Origin: Cephalopachus bancanus
Taxonomy: Eukaryota > Chordata > Mammalia > Primates > Tarsiidae
Length of the DNA stretch: 64,000 nucleotides
NCBI GenBank assembly: GCA_027257055.1
Contig: JAPVLO010000518.1
Span: 310,001 to 374,000, forward strand
Direction: 5' to 3'
Shown: piece after piece, positions 1 through 12,372 of the stretch
How positions within the stretch are numbered: the stretch's first letter is position 1
How the letters are laid out: each line of letters begins with the position of its first letter
Program-made: the position numbers and the translations under genes
The notes under the pieces: model-generated
Database searches by the model: none
What the model saw: only the letters and a program-made list of their open reading frames with translations
What the model was told of the DNA's origin: nothing

Positions 1-17
1 TACACATATTTTCCCTG

Positions 18-316
18 TTAGTTTTTTTTTAATGTCTTTTAAAAAAATTATTTTAAAATTGTGGGGTACAGTTAAGGGTTAGGTATACAAATATTCATTG
101 TGAAGTTACCCTTGTTGATGAGGTGTGTCCCCCCTTCCCCAGGCAGATATTGACTACCGTTAATCCCAACTCCCTACCCGCCCCCACCACCGTAGTTTCC
201 CCGTCACTGTCAATCTTTTTCTTATAGTATTATGGTAGTTGTTCAAGGTCCACTTATGAGTGAGAACATGTGATACTCAGATCTTTGTTTCTGTGAAAGA
301 TCACTCAGTATTATAA
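18..316 (-). mobile_element. L1 3' end, 5'-truncated
   Basis: Reading the minus strand gives the end of L1 ORF2 and a 3' UTR that ends in 'CCCTTAACTGTACCCCAC' followed by an A-rich tail (seen here as T/A-rich DNA before position 63). The same tail recurs at 49165 and, as variants, at 15840, 53277 and on the plus strand near 5560. The right edge carries the complement of the ORF2 end around 'TTTCTGTGAAAGATCACTC'. It is a dead 5'-truncated copy. Confidence 0.8.
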
Positions 317-1740
317 ACTCTAATTCTACCCAGGTTGCTGTGAAATTCATGATTTTGTTCTTCTTTATGTCACTTTTTTATTTTGCTTAAGATATCTTTT
401 GCCAGTTATCAGTTTTTGAATTTAGTAAATTTGAGGATATCAATCATTATTTTATTGCTTCTTGATTTTAACTCACAGTTGAAAAGGACTTTGATACTCT
501 GACATTATATAAATTTTTTTTCATACTCGATTTTCATGATCCATTCTTTGATTAAATTCTAATTTATTGTCATATACGATGTGATATGTGAGTCAAATGT
601 TGTTTTTGTTTTCCCATTGTATTCAGTGGTTCTAACACTATTTATTAATTAGCTCATCCTCACTGATATGCAATATTACCTTAGTCCTACAGAAAAATCC
701 CATTTACGTATATTGGGGTCCATTTCTGAATTTTCTGCTCACTTTGGTCTGATTGTTTATTCATGCATCAGTGCCATACCATTCTACTTATTAAGGTTTT
801 ATAATGTTACAAAGTCTAGTGGAAGCTAGTTCCCCATAACTGCTTTTTTTCAGAGCTTCCCTGACTATTCTTGCTTGCCTATTTTGCTATTTAAACCTTA
901 AAATCACCTTGTATAGTTCACAAAAAGGGGGGTGGGGAGAAAGAGAGAAAGAGAGAGAGGGAGTATTTATTATGATTGGACTAAATTACATATTGATTTA
1001 GGAACAGTTGACATCTTAGTTGGAGAAGTTCAAGTTCTAAGGGGTTGCATTTGTTTAAGATGGAAAATGCTTCCCCTTTACAATACAGTTAGTTCACAAG
1101 ATAAATTATCATCATTTAAATTGCACATTCACTGTGTCTCCCAAATTGCTTAATGACTCCCCTGCCATCCTTTCTTCGTGGCCCTCCACTTCCTCTAGCC
1201 CCATGTACAGAGGTGGGCTCCCAGCAGCCATTTTGTAAGACACTGACCTGGTCTCAAGTGATTGGACTACTGAGGGACACCTGTCTCAAGTTGAGAAAAT
1301 CTGAGATCCATGACTAGAAATTTGGAGTTGGGAACTGAGAGCAAACATTACTTGTCTTTTGGTGGCTGGGCCTGTTACCTGTGGGATCCTAAGTTCTGCT
1401 GTATGACCAACACGGAGATACAGCTGATCCAGCGCAAAAAGAAGGAAGCAGACACATAGAGAATGGGACCAGACCAGAGATGAGACTCACAGAGTGGCTC
1501 CGGCTTCCATCCTTTCCAGGCTGCATTCCTATCCTTGAGCTCTATTAAATGTCTTTGTATCCTTACAATAATTTTAGCCACTTCAGCGAGCTGGCGTTGA
1601 TTTTTGATTCTTGCAACTAAAAGTGAATTGATACAGCCAGTTAACGCTTCCGTGTGAAATGATCTATATTAATTCTGTAATAATGTGGAAAAAAGTGGAA
1701 AACAATTTCCAAATTTATAAATGCTCTTAAACACTCAACA
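317..1740. other. Unassigned AT-rich intergenic or intronic DNA
   Basis: No gene, RNA or clear interspersed repeat was recognised. A purine-rich patch near 925-965 (GGGG/GAGA) is low complexity. The short reading frames here have no recognisable protein features. Confidence 0.5.
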
Positions 1741-1910
1741 GTAACAACAATGAACATTTATCATAGGCTTGCCAAGTACTGTGTTTTAGCACTTTACGTG
1801 CTCTCTCATTCAGTCCCCACAACAAATCGATCTTATTTTATGGATGTGGACAGTGAGGTTAAATAAAAACTGCCTGCTCACATTCTGAGAAAGTCAAGAT
1901 TCAAACCCAG
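1741..1910 (-). repeat. MIR SINE
   Basis: The block reads 'TGAACATTTATCATAGG', then a 'GCCAAGTACTGTGTTTTAGCA'-like core and 'CCCCACAACAA'. It ends with a degenerate form of the usual 'GATTCAAACCCAG' box. This is the minus orientation of MIR, and it is heavily diverged. Confidence 0.7.
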
Positions 1911-2989
1911 AAATGGAGGAATCACCGGGAGCTATGCTGCCTCCAACACTGACTTCGTCTCACAAGAAACAGTGGGAAAGTTTAAGTCAACTCACTCTAA
2001 AGCTGCCCCAAGCTTTTCTTTATCGCAGCCGTCAGGCTTACCCGAGCAGTTCTCTGTCCTGTCTCTGCTCTTTGATGGGAGAGTTGGGAGGTTGAAGAAT
2101 TGGTCTGAGTAGAACTAACACTTGATTTCCAAAGAGGTGACAGGTAAAGCACAGTCCCTTTGGTTAAACGAGAAGGTCCAGATTAGAAAGTGCTCTGAAG
2201 CTGGACATTAGGTACTATGTTCCACTTGGGAAATGGAGCTACACGAAAGAGAAAATAATTTTAAATTGCTGAACTTTCATTAAATACAGAATTAATGCTA
2301 TGGGTCTAACTTCAATATTATTAGGAGAGCTTTTTTGGGGTCTATTCTCCATTCAAATAAATATCCAATTCTATTTTTCAGGTGTGCACACAACATTTAG
2401 CATGAAATAAAATAGAGCTAATTTGCGAAATATATGTTGAACATTTATTTAAAAAAATAAACGCTTTGGAAAAGAAGCTTTTGCCACACCTTTGGGTGTG
2501 AGCCATGGAGCTTTCTGACACATTTCTGCTACCAAGGTCCCATAAACTGAGAGATGTTTCCATGCAACAATTCTTGTTTCAAATGCTAATTCCAATCACG
2601 AAGATCTAGATTATATGCACACCATTCACCCTTGTCTCAGTTTTGTTCATAATTCATTTTTGTCTCCCACTGTCCCTTTTTGAAATCAATAATAAATAGG
2701 AGGAACAGTAAGCTAATCAAGGGATTGATTGCTGGGCAAAATTAATTTCCTCAAATAAAGTACCATTTAAAAAAAAGAATTGGACAAATGCATCATGATA
2801 GAGCGCTGTTTCTATTGCCAGCCTCATTAGAAATGCCCCAGTTTACCTGGTGAAGGATTTGCTCTGCAGATATGAAATAAGCAAAACACAGGCCAGATCT
2901 ACATGGGCAAAGCAATATGGGGAATCCAGATAATCATGCACAAAATTCAGTGGAAAAACCTGGATGGCTGCCTCTGTCACAGTGGGAAT
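1911..2989. other. Unassigned DNA
   Basis: Nothing recognisable. The sequence is AT-rich with short A runs. No reading frame has features of a known protein. Confidence 0.5.
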
Positions 2990-3181
2990 ATTTTTTTTTT
3001 TTTGAGTTGGAGTCTTACTCTGTCGCCCAGACTGGAGTGCAGTGGCCGCTCCCGGCCACCGCAACCTCGACTTGCTGGGCTCCGGCGATCCTTCTGCCTC
3101 AGCCTTCCAAGGAGCCGGAATTACAGGCATGAGCTACCATGCCCGGCTGATTTTTTGATTTATTGTAGAGATGAGGTTTTA
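2990..3181 (-). mobile_element. Alu, right arm only
   Basis: A T run is followed by 'GAGTTGGAGTCTTACTCTG' and 'GATTTATTGTAGAGATGAGG', after which the homology stops. The left arm is missing, so the copy is 5'-truncated. No clear target-site duplication was seen. Confidence 0.9.
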
Positions 3182-3552
3182 TGGAGACCAGAATAGAGAC
3201 AACGTCTGGGAACTGCAGAGGCCATGTGGGGCAGGATGAGGTAATTCTGAAGTTTAGCTTAGTGGTCCTCAACCCTCACTATTTTTCAAAACCACTTAAC
3301 TTAAAAAAAATGTTAATAGCTGGAGGGATTTTTTTTATTTTTTATTTTTTAAATTCTGTTGATCTGGCATGAAGCTTGGGCCTCCTGTAGCGAAAAGTTC
3401 CTCCAGGTGATATTTACATTCAGCAGGGCTGGAAAACCACCGGGGCAGATGATAGACACATGGGCAGAAGGGAAAGGGGAGAAGGAGCCTCTCAAGGGGA
3501 AACATCAGGCACTGATAAGGGGAGAAGAGTCTGCCCCAAGGCTTCCCTCACA

Positions 3553-3823
3553 GCTGTGTTTTTTGTTTGTTGGTTTTTGTTTTTTGAGTTGGAGTCTTAT
3601 TCCGTTGCCCAGGTTGGAGTGCAGTGGCACGCTCACAGCCACAGCCTTGACCTGCTGGGCTCAGGCGATCCTTCCTCCTCAGCCTTCCAAGTACTAGAAC
3701 TACAGGCATGCACAACCATGGCTGAATAATTTTTTGATTTATTGGTCTTGAACCCCTCAGGCAATCCTCTCGTCTTGGCCTCCCAAAGTGCTTGGATTAC
3801 AGGCTTGAACCACCATGCCTGGC
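3553..3823 (-). mobile_element. Alu, both arms, internal deletion
   Basis: It begins with a T-rich tail and 'GAGTTGGAGTCTTATTCCG' and ends with 'CCACCATGCCTGG'. The stretch between the arms has lost the usual 'GTAGAGATGAGG' segment. Flanking 'CCCTCACA' at 3545 and 3824 is a likely target-site duplication. Confidence 0.92.
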
Positions 3824-4756
3824 CCCTCACACCTTTGAGTGGGGGTCCTATTTCTAAGCATAATGCCATTACTCCTGCTGGATGTCACATGCTGCTGAAT
3901 ACCAAGGAGTCTTTCTACAAAGAGCATTCCCTCTTAAACATCATAAAGTGCTCAACTTGGCCCATGAAGAAAATGCTATTAACTCAGTGTCTTAGGACAG
4001 ATTCTAGACATTGCTTTCCCAAGAGCTAGCAGGGGTGCTGTCTATTCATCCTTGCTTTATTATGTCAGCTTTCTTATAATCACCCAATACTATTCATGTG
4101 GCTGTGTTACAGACAGTGTGTGAAAAAGGAGTTTCTTGGGAACTGCTGGGTTAAAGAAAGTTATCAAAGCACTCTCACAGCATTGGCAGGCTGCACTTGG
4201 ACTAGTGTTTGAAGAGTTCTGTGTGAGAGGATGTGGAGGGGGCATGAGGTTTTGCACCTACAGTCATAGGATGGATCGTTCTACAGATACAGTTAGAGTC
4301 TGTTAGAAAGTCTCAGGAACTGAAATTGTAAATTATGACTCCTTCAGTGAAATATTTGTTGGTGATGAAGGAGATACTTGGAAATTCATATTTTGACTAA
4401 TCTGTGAAAATCAGTGACAAGCTATTTTGATAACTGTCAATTGAGAAATGGGAAATATTTTATCAGTGGCTATAGTCTCCTAGTAGAGATAACATTCAGA
4501 AATGAACTAGTAGTTGACATCCACTGGTGAAGCTTGGATTTGAAGTACATTAGATTATTGGAGCTCACCAAAAGATGCCTCAGGGTTTCTCAGGGACCCT
4601 GAGATCTTGGTTTGGTAGCCACCCAGAAAATCATACATGTTTTTACCACAAAGAATGGGAGTTCCTTTGTTAATGAGTGTTGAACTGGCACTTTTAGAAG
4701 CTGTACACTGAAGGTAGATCTTTTTCAGGTAGCCTAAATCTAAATTTAAACAAAAA
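3824..4756. other. Unassigned DNA
   Basis: No gene or repeat family was recognised between the Alu and the MER5A element. Confidence 0.5.
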
Positions 4757-4926
4757 CAGCGATTTTCAGCTTTGGTTGCCCACTAGAATCAGCCAGGGAG
4801 CTTTTCAAAAGTTAAGGTTGGATCTCAGATCAAATAATTTAATTTCTCTGGGGCAAGGTCCTGGCATCAATAGTTTGTAAACCTCTCCAGGTGATTCTAG
4901 GGCACAGCCAGGGTTAAACTCTACTG
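4757..4926 (+). mobile_element. MER5A, nonautonomous hAT-Charlie DNA transposon
   Basis: It opens with a degenerate 'CAG.G.TTTTCAGCTTTGG', continues with 'CACTAGAATCAGCCAGGGAGC' and 'TTTCTCTGGGGCAAGG', and closes with 'CAGGTGATTCTAGGGCACAGC' and 'ACTG'. This is the MER5A layout with terminal inverted repeats. The length of ~170 bp is close to that of the family. Confidence 0.85.
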
Positions 4927-5099
4927 ACCTAAAGCCCTCTGTAGGGCACTCAATTTCTTCACTGTTCTAGTTTTACCTGAAAGATTGCAAGATAAATATA
5001 GACAATTCTAGGGACTTTTCAAGAAAACCTATACAAAATTAGTATAGTGTGGTATTTAATGTATAACAGACCCTGCAGTACAGTGGAAGTAGTAGTTAA

Positions 5100-5212
5100 G
5101 AGTAACAACAACAACAGTAATAATAACTAACATTATGGATTATCTCAATCAAAAGAAAAATTATGTGAGGTAGGTACTGTTATCACCACCATTTAAAAAA
5201 TGAGAAACCTAC
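5100..5212 (-). repeat. MIR SINE fragment
   Basis: 'AACAACAGTAATAATAACTAACATTATGG', then 'GTGAGGTAGGTACTGTTATC' and 'ATGAGAAAC', are the minus-orientation MIR core. The L1 tail follows at once. Confidence 0.65.
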
Positions 5213-5580
5213 TGGATTAAAAAAATGTGGTACATATACACAATGGAATATTATCCGGCCATAAAGAAGGATAGACATATGAACTTTGCAGCAACTTGGA
5301 TGGATTTAGAGGCTATCACACTCAGTGATCTATCACAGAAACAAAGAACAGAGGACTACATGCTCTCATTCATAAGTGGACCCTGAGCATTACCATAATA
5401 CTATAAGAAAGGGATTAGCAGTAGCAGGATTCTGCCGAGGTAGGGGTGGGGGGTACATCAATAAGAGTACCTGACCTCAAACCAGGCAAAGCGGGGACCA
5501 AAGGGTGCCCAAACTTTACCTGTATGATGTCTACTTATATACTTAACCCTGAGTTGTACCCCACACCTTAAAAAAAGATA
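5213..5580 (+). mobile_element. L1 3' end, 5'-truncated
   Basis: The ORF2 C-terminal coding remnant 'GGAATATTATCCGGCCATAAAG' is followed by a 'GCTCTCATTCATAAGTGGAC'-type segment and a G-rich 3' UTR. It ends 'GAGTTGTACCCCACACC' plus an A run. It is in the opposite orientation to the copy at the window's left edge and matches its 3' UTR type. Confidence 0.88.
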
Positions 5581-8141
5581 GAAACTAAGGCTAAACTGAG
5601 ACTTATTAGGGTACAGGAATCTTTGGGAAGGTTCAGGGAAGTTTTTATTTGCCATATCCTTTTTTAAAAATTTCTGCATGGAAGCTTGGTAGAGAAGGGA
5701 TCAGAAGGAAATGAGACCAGAGGGACTGCCCTCCTGCAGAGAGATTCCATGACAATCAAGTCTCTATCAAAAGGAAAGAGTTTGTAAAACAAATTTTATA
5801 AAATGTTTAGACTTCAGATTCTTGCAGGTATTCACGTTCCCTCTGCAGAATAAAGATGAAGCCAAATATATGCAAAAAATGTCCAAAACAAGAGAGCTAA
5901 TAAATGAATAACCTCAAAAAACCCTTGGCTAAATACCACTGAAGTTAGACTAAAAAGAGGGTAAACTTTTAACTTCATAAAACTGGAAAAAACTGAGAAA
6001 AATCACTGCGTATTACAAGATTAAAACAACAACAGCTCAAGAAGCAGGTGGGGGTTATAGTTCGATAATCTTTCTGCATTCAGAATGCCTGCTGGTAAAG
6101 GAGGAACCTTCGAGAGCTGAGACTTCCACCAGATGTCTTATAATCAGATCTGGCAGTAGACGGAAGCCTGATGCTCTCCAACCCTCTCCTATCACGCCCA
6201 GTGTAGGAGTGTGGGGGCCTAGGTTATGGGAAGGAAGGAAGGAGAGAGAAGGTTAAAAAAAAAGGCTTTTATTTCCGCACGGAGGGGGGAAAGCCTCTAC
6301 TTACTGCTGACAAAGAGGAGAAAAAATTCCCAAGTGAGAGGCTTCACTTTGTAAAAATAAGGATAACTGGGCTCTAGAAAAAGAAGGGGGATGTAAAACA
6401 AAAATTTTCAGCTGGAAACATTCTTACTTATGTTTGCTCTCTACCATATTTATTCCAGAATAACCAAATTACTCTAGGGAAGGAATAGAAAATAAACCAA
6501 TTTGTGAAATTTGGAAGTTAAGGGCCAGTAGAAAAACTCAACATGAAGCAATTTCAATATTGCTCCTGAGGAATCTTTAGAAAGTAATAACCAAAAGATT
6601 TATTATTCTTATGTCTATTTTGTTATGTCTGGCTATAAAAGTGGGACTGTTTTTCATCATTGATGTATTACTTCAAAAACATTGGTCAATATTATGAGAA
6701 CAGATACCCATCACATTCATGAGGAAGTCTTTTTTTCTGTTTGTAAATAATAAAAGAAAGATCTGATAGGACCTGATCTTCTGAGAATGTGAATAGACAA
6801 TCTTATAAACATTTTAACATGGAACTTTATGGTCTCTCCCATTTATTTCTCCTTTCATATAAAGCCTCCCTCTCCTCCACTCAATTTAAGACAGAATCTG
6901 TCCCTGAAACCACAAGCTAGAACACATCAGCAAAAAGTGATTATCCATCAGAGGAACCTCATTTTTCACTTAATGGAAACTTCCAAGAAAGAGAAGTATA
7001 TACTCAGATACTACTCTTTCTCCAAAAGAAATCAGTTCCGATTCTCAAGTACACCTCAAATGAAAATGGCACAAATGAAGGCTATTTATTGAGAGATAAT
7101 TACTCCTTAAGCAATTGGCCAGGCAAATGCCAGATCCTTTTTTTCATAACAAAATAGCTCATTCATGTATCCTCTCTACATAATTTACTGAGCATGTTAT
7201 ACTCTCCATGGTGCATTTGCAAGGGAGAGAGCAGCTTGGTCTCAATCAAGTAAGAAACTACTCACAATTCTAATTTGACTCATCAGTTGATGACTTAAAT
7301 CTTGATACTGCCAGCTTTCTCTATCACTTGCGTTGCTGGTGATGCAAGAGTGAGATCTGATGTATTTGGACACTCACACTTTTATTACCTTTGATTGTAC
7401 TCAAGTTATTTGGCATCTCACTTGGGATGAAGATACACTGTCTAAGAAATAATGCAGTACCAAAACATAGTCGACACACACTTATTCCCTGCTAACTTTC
7501 AACCTAGCCTGGCTTTTTCTTGCTCCCTCACCCACGGGATATACCCACTTGGGAAATGAAAACCTGCCTTGAATATGAGTCATCATGTAAGGAATAAATA
7601 GTCTTCTAAAATCATGCTATGGTTTAAAAACAAACAATTGTTTTTCATTCAATGTTTAGATTATCTGAGCAATTCCTTCCATTAGCAGAATTAATCAAGA
7701 GTTAACTGTCGAGCGCTCAAGATAACTGCTCAACTTTTCCTTATATGGCTAAGAACACACTTTTCTCTGGAACTCATGTAAACTCCTAAAAATGCACAAT
7801 TATCAAGAGCTCCGGCTCTATAGAAAGCCCTGTGTCATTGGTGAGTGGCAGGGTTCCCAGTTATGCTGGAGAAAAGGGTAAGGGATACTGCATGACAGAT
7901 GCTAGTACTGGGTACTCTGAATGAGCCTCATTTTTCCATCAGTGTGTTTAGAATCTAAAATATTTTCTCCAACATCTTAAAACTGCAAGGAAGATCTTAG
8001 AATAATTAAGTAGTTCTGACATAAGGAAAATTTGAGTACATTTCCAAATGTATTGCTTTGAGTAATTATTTGATGTCAATGGTTTTATACATGCTAATTC
8101 AAATGATCATCCCACAAGAAACTGTTGTATAGTTAAACAAA
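5581..8141. other. Unassigned DNA, 2.5 kb
   Basis: No gene, RNA or confident repeat was recognised. The 87-residue reading frame at 6829-7092 shows no domain, signal or membrane segment that I recognise. Base composition is uniform and AT-rich. Confidence 0.5.
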
Positions 8142-8288
8142 AAAAAATTTTTTTGAGGTGTAGTCTCACTCTGTCGCCTAGGTTGGAGAGCGGTGGCACA
8201 CTCATGGCAACCCCAGCATCGACCTACTGGGCTCCGGCGATCCTTCTGCTTCAGCTTTCCAAGTAGCTGGAATTACAGGTATGCTGAT
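8142..8288 (-). mobile_element. Alu, single right arm
   Basis: A short A/T junction leads into 'GAGGTGTAGTCTCACTCTG' and stops after 'GGAATTACAGGTATGC'. 'TTAAACAAA' at 8133 and 8289 looks like a target-site duplication, so it probably inserted as a one-armed copy. Confidence 0.85.
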
Positions 8289-8297
8289 TTAAACAAA

Positions 8298-9137
8298 TAT
8301 TAATCATTGGTGTATGCGGCTTTTGGTTTCCTTCCAAAAGCCAAACCATAGCCTGCACTGAATTACTTTCAAAACACTCCCTCCCATCCCAAAATTACTT
8401 TCCCTATAAAATATTTTTATTCACTTCTTTTATCTTTAAAAAAAAATCAAACATAACTTTAGTTAAAATATTACACACCCAAATGGTTAAAAAGGCCAAA
8501 TAGTGCTAAAAATCTTATAATAAAAGAACAGCAGTCTCTTGTATCATGCTTCATCTTTCTCCCATCCCTCAGAGGTTAGTAACCCCTTTCAACTCTTTGA
8601 GCTGTTACTTCTACCACTAATGTCCATATTTCTATATAATATGTATATATTGCTACTTCTTAATGCATCTAATTTAGATACTGACTATTGAAAAGGTTCT
8701 TACTTTCCTTTATGGTAAGTGGATATACTTCCTCTCTTCCCAATATATTTTTGCTTACACTTTTGGTTAAGACATACAAATTCAGTGTTTTCATGATAAT
8801 GAATATGTCAAGATTTATCACTGCTGAACCAGAAAGTCAATGTGATTCTATTTCCTGTCTTGAATTGCTTTTTATTGTTTCTAGGGTTAATTGCTTATTT
8901 TTATTTACTCAGGTATTTGGGGGGGGTGGCAGACAGATTAAGCCTTTCTCACAATCTCCAACAGCTTTTTAAAATGCCTCTCAGCATGATTTCTACATGG
9001 TCAAATGTGCCGTTTAATTTATTGGTCCATTTCCTCCCTGCAGCATCACTCCTAGAGCCTTCTAGCATTTCTGCTCCAGTTTTGACTGGTTGTGCTCTGG
9101 CCTATGCAGAGCTGTCCCGCTGGGGCGTCCCTTCACT
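8298..9137. other. Unassigned AT-rich DNA
   Basis: Nothing confidently recognised. The overlapping reading frames at 8688-9153 have no recognisable protein features. Parts may belong to the old L1-like remnant further right. Confidence 0.4.
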
Positions 9138-9189
9138 CTCACCTTCTTCCTGATTTGGTTTCCTTCACCTTCTTCCTGATTTGGTTCTC
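9138..9189 (+). repeat. Two-copy tandem duplication, ~26-bp unit
   Basis: 'CACCTTCTTCCTGATTTGG' occurs twice in direct order, at about 9140 and 9166, with nearly identical flanks. It looks like a small tandem duplication. Confidence 0.8.
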
Positions 9190-9229
9190 ATTTCCCTTCC
9201 TCTTTCTTGGTTTACTTCCTTTGGTTTTG

Positions 9230-9850
9230 TAGGACATATTCTTCAGTAACTTCTTAAGAAATATCAGAGAGAGGTACATTTTTGACTGTGTGCATGTTTA
9301 AAAATGTCTTCTTTTTAACCTTCATATTTGCATGATAGTCTGGCTGGATATAGAATTCAAGGTTAAAGTTCATTTTCTCCCAGTATCTTGAAGGCACTGT
9401 ACTATTGTCTTCCAGTTTTCAATGTTTCTGTTGACAAGTCTAGTATACTTTTTATTTCTTTTTCTATACATTTTGCACATCTGTTCCCTCCAGAAGCTTT
9501 TAGAATCCTCTAATTTTCCCTGGTGTTCTGAGATTTCATTATGATGTGCCTTGGAGCAGACCTTTCCTCATTCATTGTGTTGAGTACTTGGAAGTCTTTT
9601 CAGGAAATTAATGTCATCCATTCCTATAAAATTACCTTTTATTTTAGTAAAAGGCTCCTTCTCACTGTCTTTTCAGTTCTCTTTTTTTCTGTAACTCCTA
9701 TTAGTTAGATGTTGGGCATTCTGGATTAATACACTATTTTCTTATCTTTTTTCCTCCAGGTTCTATCTCTTTTTTGTTTTTTATTTCAGGAAATTTTTCT
9801 GTTAAAAAATTGGCTATAGCCTTTTAAATTTCTAAGTGTTTATACTTATT
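9230..9850 (-). mobile_element. Old L1-lineage or HAL1-like remnant
   Basis: The series 'CTTGAAGGCACTGTACTATTG', 'TTCTGAGATTTCATTATGATG', 'TGCCTTGGAGCAGACC' and 'CTCCTATTAGTTAGATGTTGG' follows, from memory, an old mammalian L1/HAL1-type repeat read from its minus strand. Divergence is high. The family name needs a repeat library. Confidence 0.4.
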
Positions 9851-9865
9851 CTTTAGTTGTTTTAA

Positions 9866-9896
9866 ATATATATATATATATACACACACACACATA
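9866..9896 (+). repeat. (TA)n(CA)n microsatellite
   Basis: A run of TA dinucleotides passes directly into a run of CA dinucleotides. Confidence 0.9.
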
Positions 9897-9899
9897 GCA

Positions 9900-11943
9900 T
9901 CTTATTCTACTTTCCTAATTCTTCTCTTAGCTTTCTGAGCATGTTATAGTTTGTTTGATATTTGATTCTGTTCCATGTACTACTTGTGTTTCTCCTGGGC
10001 TCTATTTTCTTGCCTATTTGTTTAGTTTCCATATTTCATTTTGGAGACTTTATTCAAATGTCATATGATTCTTTTCTGTCCATTTATACTTAGGAATGAG
10101 GTACAAAAAAGATGAGTGGAATTATACTAAAGGGTTTCACAATCGCAACAATGGGATGGCCAGCTGGCATTCTGGGGGAGCAATATCCCAATTTTATTGC
10201 ATGTAGTTCTTTGGTGTGGTTCAGTTTTTTCAGAGACGGGTTCTATAGTCTTCTGTTTAGGAGATATGATTCTGGATGCTAGAATACTAGAACTGGGGCA
10301 GAGAGTGGAAGAATTTCACTGTTAACTCTGCAGATTTGACTTAATCTCCTCATGTAAAGTCTAACACTCTTTCCTCTTTGGTGCCTACTATCTTTGAGTC
10401 CCAAATTTAGATGTCAAAGCTTTTCGCCTCTAACGTGACTGTATTTGGAGATACGGTAGCTGATACTAACAAAGTAGTCTTTGTATTCCATACCAGTTGC
10501 TGATTCAAAAGTGGGTTGGGCCCACAAGGTTGGTGCCAGAGAAATAAGGTGGAGGAGGGAAAATGATACCATATATTGAAATAAATCAATATAATGGTGT
10601 CAACTTTGGTAATTACTTTAATAAAGATGAAAATCTACAGATGGCAAATACTTCCCAAGTGAGAACTTTTACATCAAGGACAGATTAAAGAGATAAATTA
10701 AATAGTCTCCACTAACATAATTATGTGACATAACAAAAAATTGCGTGTCAGAAAAGTGATCCTTCACTGCCATATTATAATGAACAAGTGGACAGTCCAT
10801 CTGATATCAATTTTTAGGAAAAAATCTGTACAAGATGGCAACTTTAGGTGGTTTATATTCTCATAGAAACAAAATTATTCCTGGCTTATTTTGGCTGTAA
10901 CATTCAGCCAAACTGATAGGGATGAAGACAGTCCAGGTCTTTACCCTATGGGAAGGTCCTAAGTAGACTTGTTTAATTTTAAATTATGATTACAAGTAGC
11001 TTACCAGTGATTTTTCCAGCCACTCAAGTACAAACAGTCATACAAATGCCTATCACCAGGTAGGTGTTCAGTTACTGGCTGTGGACAAAAATTAATATTA
11101 TTTTCCTAGAAAGTTATATTTGTTGAGTATAATCTAGGAACTCAGAATGGAAGACAAATCACTAAACTGTGCTTTTATATGTTTAACTGGCATTCAGAGT
11201 TGACTGATGTTTTCCAGAAGGACTATGACATTGAGGAATTTACTAACTTGCAGACAACCAAAATAGAAGCCTTAGTCAGAGTTTGAAAGGTTTCAGAAGC
11301 TGCTCATAGGTCTAGAAATTGTCTCTAGACTTCCTTATCATCATCGTCATCATCCTTTGCACTTATTTTTAAAAACCCGCTTACTCTGAGGTGCTCAAAG
11401 CGTTATTGAGACTATCCAAGTACTTGCATAGTATCCTCAGTTTCCATATTTATATCCCTATCTTAATTTAACACCTAAGCTGGTGCCCTGAACTATATAT
11501 AACTCTGACTCACTTTAAAAGAATTATCTGTGTGGAAAAATAGAAGAAATTAATCAGGTTTCTTAGAAAAAACTTATAAAATAGTCATTTTTCACTTTTT
11601 AAAATATAATCAGGTTATTTCATAATAGTTACACATTAGAATTGCTTCACATTATAGGACTGTAATAGTCTTTAGACTAAGAATTCATATAATAGTTTGA
11701 AATGAATCATCAAATTCTTTCCTTTTATTATAATAATAATGTCTGTACCCTAAAGGGCATATTCAAATAGTGGTATTAGTAATGGTCCTATGCGACTTAA
11801 TTATGTGCTGGAATTTAATTATTTGGGTCTTTGGGACAGGGATGATTGTAAGACTTCTTGCTGCCTAAACAGAAAAAGCTGATTTTAGAAGTATCTTCAT
11901 TGTATTCTTCCTAAGAGATTTATGACTTCACCAGACAAAAATA
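9900..11943. other. Unassigned DNA, 2 kb
   Basis: No gene was seen. A patch near 10430-10455 ('GTGACTGTATTTGGAGATACG') resembles a MaLR LTR fragment but is too short to claim. The rest is AT-rich and unrecognised. Confidence 0.45.
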
Positions 11944-11951
11944 ATCTGGAG

Positions 11952-12364
11952 CAAGGGTCTCTAACCCCCAGTCACAGATTGGTACCAGTTATGAACTGGG
12001 CTGCACCAACAAGAGGTGGGTGATGGGCAAGCAAGCAATGCTTCATCTATAATTACAGGGCTCCCCATCACTTGCATCATGGCCTGAGCTCCGCCTTCTG
12101 TCAGATCAGCAGTAGCATTAGATTCTCACAGGTGCACAAACCCTATTGTGAACTGCGCATGTGAGGGATCTAGGTTGCGTGCTCCTTATGAGAACCTAAT
12201 GCCTGATGCTCTGAGGTGGAGCTGAGGCAGCGATGCTAGCGCTGGGGAGTGGCTGCAAATACAGATTAACATTAACAGTGAGGTTTGACCCTCTTCCCAT
12301 TCCATATGTGGAAAAATTGTCTTCCATGAAATCAGTTCCTGATGCAAAAAGTTGAGGACCCCTG
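11952..12364 (+). mobile_element. MER1, nonautonomous hAT-Charlie transposon
   Basis: The left end 'CAAGGGTCTCTAACCCCC' and right end 'GTTGAGGACCCCTG' form terminal inverted repeats. Inside are 'CCGCCTTCTGTCAGATCAGC', 'AACTGCGCATGTGAGGG' and 'GGAAAAATTGTCTTCCA'. Eight-base flanks ATCTGGAG and ATTTAGAA agree at 5 of 8 positions, consistent with an aged hAT target duplication. A second copy lies at 57662. Confidence 0.88.
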
Positions 12365-12372
12365 ATTTAGAA

